This document shows, in pieces, positions 16,149 to 23,947 of a stretch of 44,038 bases of DNA. Numbering within the stretch: the stretch's first letter is position 1; the number at the start of each line of letters is the position of its first letter. The DNA comes from Lachnospiraceae bacterium (GTDB lineage Bacteria > Bacillota > Clostridia > Lachnospirales > Lachnospiraceae): the NCBI GenBank assembly GCA_017625255.1, contig JAGALK010000011.1, forward strand, positions 1 to 44,038, given 5' to 3'. The notes under the pieces were generated by a model. The model saw only the letters and a program-made list of their open reading frames with translations, was not told where the DNA came from and did no database searches. A program made the position numbers and the translations under genes.

Positions 16149-16832
16149 ATGGCAATGATTACAAATGACTGGCTGAATGCGATTCAGGGGGAATTTGGAA
16201 AACCTTATTACAAAGAATTGTACAATTTTGTTAGGGAAGAATATGGTAAAACAGTGATTTATCCGCCGGCAGACGATATTTTTAATGCTTTTCATTTTAC
16301 ACCATTAAGTAAGGTAAAGGTATTACTGTTGGGACAGGATCCGTATCATAATGTGAATCAGGCTCATGGATTAAGTTTTTCCGTATTGCCGGAGCAAAAG
16401 GATATCCCACCGTCTTTGCAGAATATTTATCAGGAGCTGCATGACGATTTGGGGTGCTATATACCGGATAACGGGTATTTAAAGAAATGGGCAGAACAGG
16501 GTGTTTTGTTGTTGAATACTGTATTGACGGTACGGGCGCACAGTGCAAATTCTCATCAGGGAAAAGGCTGGGAGAAATTTACCGATGCAGTCATTGAGGC
16601 GGTAAATGCCGAGGATCGTCCTATCGTGTATATGCTGTGGGGCAGACCGGCGCAGAGTAAAGCGGCTATGCTGACGAATCCTAAGCATTTGATTTTGACC
16701 GCTCCGCATCCAAGTCCGTTATCTGCTTATCGTGGATTCTATGGCTGTAAGCATTTTAGTCAGGCAAATGAATTTTTAGAAAAACATGGCATAGAGCCGA
16801 TTGATTGGCAAATAGAGAATATACATAGTTAA
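16149..16832 (+). CDS. ung: Uracil-DNA glycosylase (family 1)
   Basis: 227 aa, the normal length. It removes uracil from DNA at the start of base-excision repair in the cytoplasm. The water-activating loop is LGQDPYHN, the uracil pocket and Leu-intercalation loop is HPSPLSAYRGF, and GLSFSV and LLNTVLTVR are also family signatures. It follows hisF by 13 bases with AAAAGGAT as the ribosome site, and precedes a rhamnose-mutarotase-like gene by 15 bases. This is a housekeeping gene carried in a mixed operon. Confidence 0.96.
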   Translation: MAMITNDWLNAIQGEFGKPYYKELYNFVREEYGKTVIYPPADDIFNAFHFTPLSKVKVLLLGQDPYHNVNQAHGLSFSVLPEQKDIPPSLQNIYQELHDDLGCYIPDNGYLKKWAEQGVLLLNTVLTVRAHSANSHQGKGWEKFTDAVIEAVNAEDRPIVYMLWGRPAQSKAAMLTNPKHLILTAPHPSPLSAYRGFYGCKHFSQANEFLEKHGIEPIDWQIENIHS

Positions 16833-16847
16833 AAGGAGAAGTATCAA

Positions 16848-17159
16848 ATGATTAAGGGATTTAAAATGAAGCTGTATCCGGGAATGGAAGCGGAATACGA
16901 AAAAAGACACAATGAACTCTGGCCAGAGATGCAGGATATGATTCATGAGCATGGTGGCAAAAATTATACAATTTTTTTGGATAGAGAAACCTTGACTTTG
17001 TTTGGCTATATCGAAATTGAGGATGAAGAAAAATGGGCGAAAGGTGCGGATACAGCCATCAACCGTAAATGGTGGGATTTTATGGCTGATATTATGGAAA
17101 CCAATCCGGACAACAGCCCGGTGAGTATTGATTTACAGAAGGTTTTCCATCTAGATTAA
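16848..17159 (+). CDS. rhaM: L-rhamnose mutarotase family protein
   Basis: 103 aa, matching the 100-105 aa family. The motif GFKMKLYPGMEAEYEKRHNELWPEM contains the active-site His of RhaM (split here: GFKMKLYPGM, YEKRHNELWPEM). The end reads WWDFMADIMETNPDNSPVS, with the conserved paired Trp. RhaM interconverts alpha and beta L-rhamnose during uptake and breakdown. No rhamnose isomerase, kinase or aldolase gene is near, and the gene sits in an operon with ung. The symbol is therefore given by family, not by pathway context. The ribosome site is AAAAGGAG. Confidence 0.85.
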   Translation: MIKGFKMKLYPGMEAEYEKRHNELWPEMQDMIHEHGGKNYTIFLDRETLTLFGYIEIEDEEKWAKGADTAINRKWWDFMADIMETNPDNSPVSIDLQKVFHLD

Positions 17160-17230
17160 TGGTATAAAAGCATAAATTCCGTGAAATCGTACATAGTGAG
17201 AGTAACAGATACAAGAAAGAAGGATATACT

Positions 17231-18118
17231 ATGTATTATGGAATTTATGAGTATGGAATTGAAAAGATAAGTCTCGGAGAGTGGGAAAAGAACAATGCCG
17301 GAATAGCTGTTTTTGACAGTGAAGAGTGGGGGAAATATCTGACATTGCAGGAAGAGTTTTCTTTTGCAGGGAAAAAGGAGGAGATTTTTTTCTGCAAGTT
17401 AGAAGGGCGTTCTTCCTACTTCTTCGGGACTTTTCATATTCCGGTTAAAAAGAAAGTAAAAAAGCATACTACCTTTGCGGTGTATATCTTGACAGGAAAA
17501 CTAATATTTATTGATGATGGGGAATTAGTAGAAGAAATACTTTTAAAAGTAGCGCAGAAAATCACACAGGAAAACTGTTCGTTAGAGTATTTTTTACATG
17601 CGTTTCTTATGGAGCTTATTGAGGATGATATTCTCTATCTGGCATCCTTAGAACGGGAAATTGCTGAAATGGAAGAAGCTGTACTGGAAGGTAAAATCGA
17701 ACAGTTCAATTATAAAATGCTGGGAATAAAAAAGGAAATTTCCCGTTTTTATTGCTACTATAGTCAGATGATTGATGTGGGTGAGGCGTTATATGAGTAT
17801 ATGAAGGATGGATGCAGGGTATTTTCAGAGCGGGTGAAAAGATTGCAGCAGGAAGCACAGACCTTGCGAGAGTATGCCATGCAGGTACAGGATGTCTATC
17901 AGGCAGAAATCAGCATTCATCAGAATGATATTATGAAGCTTCTTACGATTGTTACGACAATTGTATTGCCCTTGACATTAGTAACCGGTTGGTATGGAAT
18001 GAATTTTGAATATATGCCGGAGATTGCATGGAAATACAGTTATCCGGTAGTAGCGGGTATTAGCATATTGATTGCAGGTATTAGTTTGTGGTTTTTTAAA
18101 AAAAAGAAATTCTTTTAA
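17231..18118 (+). CDS. CorA-family divalent cation transporter
   Basis: 295 aa. A soluble N-terminal domain of about 235 residues, with a long helical stretch, is followed by two membrane helices. The signature GMN is present in TGWYGMNFEYMPE near residue 257, after LTIVTTIVLPLTLV, and the chain ends in a basic tail (FFKKKKFF). CorA proteins are pentameric magnesium or cobalt channels. It is slightly shorter than typical CorA (about 315 aa), so it may belong to the wider CorA-like group; the ion cannot be told. The next gene starts 29 bases downstream at a TTG. Confidence 0.9.
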   Translation: MYYGIYEYGIEKISLGEWEKNNAGIAVFDSEEWGKYLTLQEEFSFAGKKEEIFFCKLEGRSSYFFGTFHIPVKKKVKKHTTFAVYILTGKLIFIDDGELVEEILLKVAQKITQENCSLEYFLHAFLMELIEDDILYLASLEREIAEMEEAVLEGKIEQFNYKMLGIKKEISRFYCYYSQMIDVGEALYEYMKDGCRVFSERVKRLQQEAQTLREYAMQVQDVYQAEISIHQNDIMKLLTIVTTIVLPLTLVTGWYGMNFEYMPEIAWKYSYPVVAGISILIAGISLWFFKKKKFF

Positions 18119-18146
18119 TGATAATAAAGAAAACGAGGCTTTAATT

Positions 18147-19517
18147 TTGGAAAAGAATAAAAATGACAGTAAAGCGCAGAAACTAGAAAGAAAGGCAGAG
18201 AGAAAGAAATATAAAGAAGCTCTCCGCAAAGAAAGACGGTATGGGACAAATGTGGAAATTGGCTGGGACAGACTGGATAATACGGCACATTTGTTTCCTG
18301 TTATTGCAGGGGAAAGCATGACAAATGTATACCGGATTTTTGTGAATTTAAATGAAGAGATTGATAAAAATATATTACAGCAGGCATTGGATATAGTATT
18401 GCCTAAGTTTGACGGCTTTAATGTAAGGCTTCGACAGGGGGTTTTTTGGTATTACTTTGAAGAAAATGGTAAACCTGCACCAAAGGTAAAGGAAGAAAGT
18501 GCTTATCCCTGCCGGTATATTGTGCAGAATCGTAATCACAGCTATTTGTTTCGGGTGAGCTATTACAAGAATCGTATTAATTTAGAGGTCTTTCATGTAT
18601 TGACAGATGGTATGGGTGGACTGAATTTTTTGAAAGAGCTTACCTATCAGTATTTGCGGATAGCACATCCGAAATTAGGAAAAGAAGCGGGAGATTTGTT
18701 GTCTCCGGATACTTCTATGAATCGAGAAGATAGTTTTTTGAAAAATTATAAAAAAAGTCATGCCAAAGGCTATAAAACTCAAAAAGCATTTCTGTTTAAG
18801 GGAGAAAAGCTTCGACAGGGAGAATTTGGTGTGATTCATGGCACAATGAGTGTTGCAGCACTTAAGCAGACAGCCCGTAAATATGGTGCAAGTATCAATG
18901 AATATTTAGTGGCAGCATTTGTCTGGAGTACTTATACGGAATATCTGCATGGTATGCCGGGGAAAAAACCGATTCGTGTGGCTGTTCCTGTAAATTTGCG
19001 TCCATTTTTTAATTCTGTGACGACAAAAAATTTTTTCGTAATGGTTTCAGCGGAATTTTTACCTGAAAAAGAAAGCTATACCTTTGAAGAAGTATTGCAG
19101 ATTATTCGGGATAATCTGCGGGAACAGATTAACAGAGAGCATTTAGAGGAGTTATTTTCTTATAATGTATCCAATGAAAAGCTTTTGATTGCCAGAGCAG
19201 TACCGCTGTTTTTGAAAAATATAGCAATTCGTCTGGTATATACCCAGTCAGCACTGGCAAATACAACAACGGTGACGAATATCGGGAATATTTCTGTGGA
19301 AAGTGAATATCAGCCATATATACAGATGTTTGGCGCATTTCTAGCCATGTCTAAAGGTCAGCCGTTAAAAGGAACAATATGCTCGTATGGAGACAGACTG
19401 ATGTTTTCCTTTAGTTCCATCCTTGCAGATGCTTCTGTGCAAAGAGGCTTTTTCTGTCGTCTGACAGAGGATGGATTAGAAGTGACAATAGAAAGTAATG
19501 GGGTATATTATGAGTAG
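18147..19517 (+). CDS. Condensation-fold acyltransferase (alcohol acetyltransferase-like)
   Basis: 456 aa from TTG at 18147, preceded by GAGG; the longer frame would overlap the CorA gene with no ribosome site. A basic, charged N-terminus (ERKAERKKYKEALRKERRY) precedes a chloramphenicol-acetyltransferase/condensation fold. The active-site motif HxxxDG is intact as HVLTDGMGG near residue 149, and a later segment, RVAVPVNLRPFF, matches the condensation-domain solvent channel region. No membrane helix or carrier protein domain is visible. The 3' end overlaps the DUF6320 gene by eight bases, so the two are translationally coupled and likely work together. The acyl donor and acceptor are unknown; a lipid or surface-glycan acyl transfer is plausible. 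Confidence 0.82.
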   Translation: MEKNKNDSKAQKLERKAERKKYKEALRKERRYGTNVEIGWDRLDNTAHLFPVIAGESMTNVYRIFVNLNEEIDKNILQQALDIVLPKFDGFNVRLRQGVFWYYFEENGKPAPKVKEESAYPCRYIVQNRNHSYLFRVSYYKNRINLEVFHVLTDGMGGLNFLKELTYQYLRIAHPKLGKEAGDLLSPDTSMNREDSFLKNYKKSHAKGYKTQKAFLFKGEKLRQGEFGVIHGTMSVAALKQTARKYGASINEYLVAAFVWSTYTEYLHGMPGKKPIRVAVPVNLRPFFNSVTTKNFFVMVSAEFLPEKESYTFEEVLQIIRDNLREQINREHLEELFSYNVSNEKLLIARAVPLFLKNIAIRLVYTQSALANTTTVTNIGNISVESEYQPYIQMFGAFLAMSKGQPLKGTICSYGDRLMFSFSSILADASVQRGFFCRLTEDGLEVTIESNGVYYE

Positions 19518-20178
19518 ATGCAGACAGTGTGGAATAAATATTTTAGATAAAACAGAGATATGTCCATTGTGTAAATGCGTTACCGAGCAGGATGAAAATG
19601 GTGAAAATATGTATCCGGACATTCGTTTTCGTTCAAGGAATCTTCATCTGGCAGTTCGTATTTTTCTCTTTATAGCCATAATTGTAGAAGTACTTTTGGT
19701 GTATTTGAATCAGAAGTTTTTTCATGGTGTATGGTGGAGTTTTATTACCGGCGCAGGATTTGCCTACATATATTTTGTGGCAAGATTTGTGATTTTAAAT
19801 GATAATGCGGGTTATCGCTCAAAGCTTTTGACATTGACATTTTTTGGTGTGGCTTATGTTATATTGATTGATTATGTCATAGGCTATCATGGATGGTCAG
19901 TTAATTTTGTACTGCCGGGCGGACTATTATTTGTAGATACGGCGATTGTTTTGCTTATGTTTATTAATCGAAGAAACTGGCAGAGCTATATCATGTTGGA
20001 AATATTTATGATTATTCTTAGTGCAATACCGCTTTTGCTGATGAAGTTTGATATTGTGACAGAGACTCTTATCAGTGGAATTGCTTTTTCAGTATCAATT
20101 TTTGTATTTTTAGGTACATTGATTATTGGAGACAGACGAGCGAGGGTTGAACTAAAGAGAAGATTTCATGTAAGATAG
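19510..20178 (+). CDS. DUF6320-type zinc-ribbon membrane protein
   Basis: 222 aa from the ATG at 19510, inside the end of the acyltransferase gene. A four-Cys zinc ribbon opens the protein (CRQCG then CPLCKC), followed by a soluble stretch and six hydrophobic helices (about residues 45-65, 70-95, 105-125, 130-150, 155-178, 185-210). The layout matches what I know as DUF6320, found beside condensation-like acyltransferases in Lachnospiraceae. It is a candidate membrane partner for the upstream enzyme. It has no known activity. The family name is by recall and should be tested. Confidence 0.7.
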   Translation: MSRCRQCGINILDKTEICPLCKCVTEQDENGENMYPDIRFRSRNLHLAVRIFLFIAIIVEVLLVYLNQKFFHGVWWSFITGAGFAYIYFVARFVILNDNAGYRSKLLTLTFFGVAYVILIDYVIGYHGWSVNFVLPGGLLFVDTAIVLLMFINRRNWQSYIMLEIFMIILSAIPLLLMKFDIVTETLISGIAFSVSIFVFLGTLIIGDRRARVELKRRFHVR

Positions 20179-20187
20179 GAAAAGATT

Positions 20188-21144
20188 ATGTATACAATTT
20201 ATGAAAATTGCAGACTTTGTCCAAGGAATTGCGGTAAAAACCGCAATTTCGGGGAAGTGGGAATCTGTGGACGAACCAGCGAAATTTTTCTGGCAAGGGC
20301 ATCCCTTCATATGTGGGAAGAACCATGTATATCCGGAAAAAGCGGTTCGGGCACAGTATTTTTTTCGGGCTGCTCCATGCATTGTGTTTTTTGCCAAAAT
20401 GGAGAGATAGCCAATGGAAAGGTAGGAAAGCGGGTTACAACGGAGCATTTAATAGAGATTTTTCTTAAATTACAGGAAAAAGGGGCAAATAATATTAATC
20501 TGGTAACAGCAGATCATTATGTGCCTACAGTTGCAGATGCCTTAGCAAAGGCAAAAGCACAAGGATTAAGGCTTCCGATTGTCTATAATACAGGCAGCTA
20601 TATTACGACAGATGCACTTCGTTGTCTGGAGGGATTGATAGATATTTATCTGCCGGATTTTAAATATTATAGTTCAAAAATTGCTCAAAAATATGCAAAA
20701 GCCAAGGATTATCCTGCAGTAGCAAAAGCAGCCATTGCAGAGATGGTGCGTCAGACCGGAAAACCGATATTTTATAATAAAGAAGATAACCGTTTGCTTA
20801 CAGCAGAAGAATACAATGATTTTAGCGGAAATGAGGAGATTTTGCTGAAAAAAGGGACGATTGTAAGACATCTTTTATTGCCGGATTGTGTAAAAGACAG
20901 CAAAGATATCATACGATATTTGTTAGAGAATTATGGAACAGATATTTATATAAGCATTTTAAATCAGTATACCCCAGTGAAAAAATTTATCGATTATCCT
21001 GAGCTTAATCGAAAAATTACTGAATCAGAATATGAAGAAGTCATTGATTTTGCTATTGCAATGGGAATTGAGAATGGGTTTGTACAGGAGGGGAATACGG
21101 CAGATGAGAGTTTTATTCCGGCATTTGATTATGAAGGAATATAA
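20188..21144 (+). CDS. Radical SAM protein, COG1313 PflA-like
   Basis: 318 aa. The N-terminus has an extra Cys motif (CRLCPRNCG, then GICGRT), followed by the radical SAM cluster CSMHCVFC near residues 63-70, which binds the 4Fe-4S and S-adenosylmethionine. Later segments (LVTADHYVPT, YNTGSYITTDAL, DIYLPDFKYYS) match the putative pyruvate-formate-lyase-activating group COG1313. It probably generates a radical or modifies a protein or small molecule in the cytoplasm. No glycyl radical enzyme gene is adjacent, so its substrate is unknown. It follows the DUF6320 gene by nine bases and likely belongs to the same operon. Confidence 0.88.
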   Translation: MYTIYENCRLCPRNCGKNRNFGEVGICGRTSEIFLARASLHMWEEPCISGKSGSGTVFFSGCSMHCVFCQNGEIANGKVGKRVTTEHLIEIFLKLQEKGANNINLVTADHYVPTVADALAKAKAQGLRLPIVYNTGSYITTDALRCLEGLIDIYLPDFKYYSSKIAQKYAKAKDYPAVAKAAIAEMVRQTGKPIFYNKEDNRLLTAEEYNDFSGNEEILLKKGTIVRHLLLPDCVKDSKDIIRYLLENYGTDIYISILNQYTPVKKFIDYPELNRKITESEYEEVIDFAIAMGIENGFVQEGNTADESFIPAFDYEGI

Positions 21145-21151
21145 TTTTTAC

Positions 21152-21181
21152 TTGACAAATTCTTAATCAAATGCCTACAAT
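21152..21181 (+). promoter_or_regulatory. Promoter of lysA
   Basis: TTGACA (perfect) and TACAAT with 18-base spacing. The leader to the ATG at 21257 is only about 70 bases, too short for a lysine riboswitch or a T-box, so control by attenuation is unlikely. Confidence 0.75.
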
Positions 21182-21256
21182 GCTTTAGCAGGTCTTATAG
21201 ACAAAGATGCAGATTATACCATGGTGGATTCAACTTCTGAAGGGAGAAAGAAAAGA

Positions 21257-22522
21257 ATGAAAGAACCATTTGTAACATATGAAAAATTACAGGAAATTGT
21301 CAAAGAATATCCAACCCCGTTTCATTTATATGATGAAAAAGGGATTCGTGAAAATGCCAAAGCAGTAAAAGAAGCTTTTGCTTGGAATAAAGGATTTCGT
21401 GAGTATTTTGCAGTAAAAGCTACTCCAAATCCGTTTTTGATTAATATTTTAAAAGAATATGGCTGTGGCTGTGACTGTTCTTCTATGACAGAGTTAATGA
21501 TGGCAGATGCCATGGGATTTTCCGGAGACGGCATTATGTTCTCTTCCAACGATACACCGGCGGAGGAATTTGTATTTGCGGATAAAATCGGAGCGATTAT
21601 CAATTTAGATGATTTTACCCACATTGATTTTTTGGAGAAAACCATTGGAAGAATTCCAGAGACAATCAGTTGTCGTTTTAATCCGGGCGGAGTATTTAAA
21701 ATCAGTAATAGTATTATGGATAATCCGGGAGATGCAAAATACGGTTTTACAAAAGAGCAGTTATTTGAAGGCTTCAAGCTTTTAAAAGAAAAAGGAGCAA
21801 AATATTTTGGTGTACATGCATTTCTTGCAAGTAATACTGTAACAAATGACTATTATCCGACATTGGCAAAAACCTTATTTGAAACTGTAGTAGAGCTAAA
21901 GGAAGCAACCGGATGTGATATTCGTTTTATTAATCTTTCCGGTGGTGTAGGTATTCCATATACTCCAGACCAGACACCAAATGATATTCGGGCTATCGGT
22001 GAAGGGGTTCGTCAGGTATATGAAGAAGTATTAGTTCCTGCAGGTTTAGGAGATGTGGCGATTTTTTCAGAAATGGGTCGTTTTATGATGGGACCATATG
22101 GATGCCTTGTAACCAAAGCTGTTCATGAGAAACATACTTATAAAGAATACATTGGTGTAGATGCCTGTGCAGTAAACCTGATGCGTCCGGCGATGTATGG
22201 TGCATATCATCACATCACCGTAATGGGCAAAGATAATAGTGTATGTGATCATAAATATGATGTAACAGGCTCACTTTGTGAAAATAATGACAAGTTTGCT
22301 ATTGATCGTATGCTGCCAAAGATTGACAAGGGAGATTTATTAGTTATCCATGATACAGGTGCACATGGATTTTCCATGGGATACAGCTATAATGGAAAGC
22401 TGAAATCCGCAGAGCTTTTATTAAAAGAAGATGGCAGTATACAGCTCATTCGTCGTGCAGAAACACCAAAGGATTACTTTGCAACCTTCGATTGTTTTGA
22501 TATTTTAAAAAAATACTTGTAA
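21257..22522 (+). CDS. lysA: Diaminopimelate decarboxylase
   Basis: 421 aa from the ATG at 21257 (MKEPFVTYEKLQ), with AGGGAGAAAG as ribosome site. A PLP enzyme that converts meso-diaminopimelate to lysine. The PLP lysine is in YFAVKATPNP near residue 50, the Gly-rich phosphate loop is NLSGGVGIPY, and the second-domain Cys motif is GSLCENNDKF. The acidic motif GDLLVIHDTGAHGFSMGYSYNG closes the active site (given in parts: GDLLVIHDTGAHG, SMGYSYNG). The usual HIGSQ strand reads HAFLASNTV, a variant seen in some anaerobes. The nearby ddh gene supports the lysine role. A related carboxynorspermidine-type activity is less likely. Confidence 0.88.
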   Translation: MKEPFVTYEKLQEIVKEYPTPFHLYDEKGIRENAKAVKEAFAWNKGFREYFAVKATPNPFLINILKEYGCGCDCSSMTELMMADAMGFSGDGIMFSSNDTPAEEFVFADKIGAIINLDDFTHIDFLEKTIGRIPETISCRFNPGGVFKISNSIMDNPGDAKYGFTKEQLFEGFKLLKEKGAKYFGVHAFLASNTVTNDYYPTLAKTLFETVVELKEATGCDIRFINLSGGVGIPYTPDQTPNDIRAIGEGVRQVYEEVLVPAGLGDVAIFSEMGRFMMGPYGCLVTKAVHEKHTYKEYIGVDACAVNLMRPAMYGAYHHITVMGKDNSVCDHKYDVTGSLCENNDKFAIDRMLPKIDKGDLLVIHDTGAHGFSMGYSYNGKLKSAELLLKEDGSIQLIRRAETPKDYFATFDCFDILKKYL

Positions 22523-22545
22523 TTTTTTAAAGGATGTGTTATTAT
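22517..22545 (+). promoter_or_regulatory. Promoter of tRNA-Leu
   Basis: TTGTAA (overlapping the lysA stop codon) and TATTAT with 17-base spacing. Transcription would begin about 20 bases before the tRNA. Confidence 0.65.
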
Positions 22546-22573
22546 ACATTTTGTCCGGTTGAATCGGACGAAT

Positions 22574-22656
22574 GCCGGCGTGTCGGAATGGCAGACGAGG
22601 CAGACTCAAAATCTGTTGTGGGCAACCACGTGCGGGTTCAAGTCCCGCTGCCGGCA
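22574..22656 (+). tRNA. tRNA-Leu (anticodon CAA)
   Basis: The acceptor arm GCCGGCG pairs with TGCCGGC plus discriminator A, with one G-U pair. The anticodon loop CTCAAAA carries CAA, which reads TTG. A long variable arm (TTGTGGGCAACCACG) marks a class II leucine tRNA, and the T arm is GCGGGTTCAAGTCCCGC. CCA is not encoded. It has its own promoter and terminator. Confidence 0.97.
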
Positions 22657-22660
22657 TTTA

Positions 22661-22700
22661 AAAGGCTTTATGAATCGAAGGAGATTCATAAAGTCTTTTT
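22661..22700 (+). terminator. Rho-independent terminator after tRNA-Leu
   Basis: GGCTTTATGAATC and GATTCATAAAGTC pair around a six-base loop, followed by TTTTTG. The stem is long and nearly perfect. Confidence 0.88.
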
Positions 22701-22824
22701 GTTATTTTGCTAGGAAATTCCTATCAAATAACAGCCTCCGGCAGGATGCGCAGCTTCGCGCGCGGAACAAAAGCTGTGCTAATGAAGAAAAAATCGCGGA
22801 GTGTGCGAAGCACACTTTTGTTCC
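22701..22824. repeat. Multi-hairpin palindromic element between tRNA-Leu and ddh
   Basis: Three nested inverted repeats fill this gap. First, GTTATTTTG...CAAATAAC (22701-22732) enclosing TAGGAA/TTCCTA. Second, GCGC/GCGC around 22748-22763. Third, a perfect 10-base pair GGAACAAAAG (22764-22773) and CTTTTGTTCC (22815-22824), enclosing AGTGTGC-GAA-GCACACT. The GC content is higher than the flanks. There is no coding frame of merit. The architecture is that of a dispersed palindromic repeat or a structured RNA, placed directly upstream of ddh. Copy number elsewhere cannot be seen here. Confidence 0.6.
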
Positions 22825-22850
22825 TATAAAAAAGAAAGGAAGAAGAGAAA

Positions 22851-23834
22851 ATGATTAGAGTAGGAATTTTTGGTTACGGTAATTTGGGAAAGGGTGTAGA
22901 AAGTGCAATTACACAGAATCCGGACATGGAATTAAAAGCAGTGTTTACCAGAAGAAATCCGGAAGGTGTTGTCATCCGTACAGCAGGAGTTCCTGTGTTA
23001 AATGCAGATAAATTGACGGAAATGAAAGACGAAATAGATGTATTGGTGCTTTGTGGAGGCAGTGCTACAGATTTACCAAAACAGACACCGGAATATGCAA
23101 AATATTTCAATGTGGTAGATAGCTTTGATACACATGCGAAAATTCCGGAGCATTTTAATAATGTGGATAAAGTGGCAAAAGGAAGTGGTAAAACAGCTAT
23201 TATTTCTGTAGGCTGGGATCCGGGAATGTTTTCATTGAATCGTTTGTACGGTAATGTAATTTTGCCGGAAGGAAAAGATTATACATTCTGGGGAAAAGGT
23301 GTAAGTCAGGGACATTCTGATGCAATCCGCAGAGTAGAAGGTGTAAAAAACGGAAAACAGTATACCATTCCAGTAGAGGCTGCGTTAGATTCCGTAAGAA
23401 AAGGAGAAAATCCGGAGCTTACCACCAGACAGAAGCATACAAGAGAATGTTTTGTAGTAGCTGAAGAAGGTGCTGATCTTGCAAAAATTGAAGAAGAAAT
23501 CAAAAATATGCCAAATTACTTTGCTGATTATGATACAACAGTTCACTTCATTACAGAAGAAGAACTAGAAAGAGATCACAGTGGTATTCCGCATGGTGGA
23601 TTCGTGCTTCGCAGCGGAGTAACGGGCATGGATAGAGAGCATAAGCATTTAATTGAGTACAGCTTAAAATTAGACTCTAATCCTGAATTTACAGCATCTG
23701 TTATTGTGGCTTATGCCAGAGCTGCATATAGAATGAATAAAGAAGGCATGGCAGGCTGCAAGACTGTATTTGATATTCCACCTGCATATCTTTGCGCTCA
23801 GTCCGGTGAAGAATTGAGAAGGAATTTATTATAA
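22851..23834 (+). CDS. ddh: meso-Diaminopimelate D-dehydrogenase
   Basis: 327 aa, the family length. It reductively aminates tetrahydrodipicolinate to meso-diaminopimelate with NADPH and ammonia, a one-step shortcut for wall and lysine synthesis. The Rossmann motif GIFGYGNLGKG opens the protein, followed by VFTRRNP. Also present are LCGGSATDLPKQ, the substrate loop VGWDPGMFS and SQGHSDAIRRV, all typical of Ddh. The ribosome site is AAAGGAAG. Next to lysA, separated by the tRNA and a palindromic element, it completes the last two steps of lysine formation. A clear promoter was not found. Confidence 0.95.
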   Translation: MIRVGIFGYGNLGKGVESAITQNPDMELKAVFTRRNPEGVVIRTAGVPVLNADKLTEMKDEIDVLVLCGGSATDLPKQTPEYAKYFNVVDSFDTHAKIPEHFNNVDKVAKGSGKTAIISVGWDPGMFSLNRLYGNVILPEGKDYTFWGKGVSQGHSDAIRRVEGVKNGKQYTIPVEAALDSVRKGENPELTTRQKHTRECFVVAEEGADLAKIEEEIKNMPNYFADYDTTVHFITEEELERDHSGIPHGGFVLRSGVTGMDREHKHLIEYSLKLDSNPEFTASVIVAYARAAYRMNKEGMAGCKTVFDIPPAYLCAQSGEELRRNLL

Positions 23835-23859
23835 ATTTCAAATTGTTTGATTTTGTCTA

Positions 23860-23888
23860 TTGATTTTTTTTTCTATTTGTTGTAAATT
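23860..23888 (+). promoter_or_regulatory. Promoter of the first Big_2 protein, with T tract in spacer
   Basis: TTGATT and TAAATT with a 17-base spacer. About nine T in a row begin at the end of the -35 box and fill the first half of the spacer, so slippage would change spacing and promoter strength. Confidence 0.45.
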
Positions 23889-23897
23889 GTAGAAAGG

Positions 23898-23914
23898 ATT
23901 CCTATTTTAGGAAT
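23898..23914 (+). other. Short leader hairpin
   Basis: ATTCCTA-TTT-TAGGAAT is a perfect 7-bp stem in the 5' leader, about 20 bases before the ribosome site of the Big_2 gene. It could stabilise the message or affect translation. Confidence 0.45.
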
Positions 23915-23947
23915 GTGTATATGAAAAAAATAGAAGGAGGAAAGGTT

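Noticed and set aside
21182..21256. Lysine riboswitch or T-box before lysA
   Set aside because: The leader is only about 70 bases, with no terminator hairpin or T-box sequence, far shorter than either element.
22731..22763. c-di-GMP riboswitch suggested by CCTCCGGC
   Set aside because: Only this short string resembles the GEMM motif; the other conserved segments and the paired arms are missing.
22559..22858. Plus-strand open frame across tRNA-Leu
   Set aside because: It runs through the tRNA, its terminator and the palindromic element, so it cannot be a gene.
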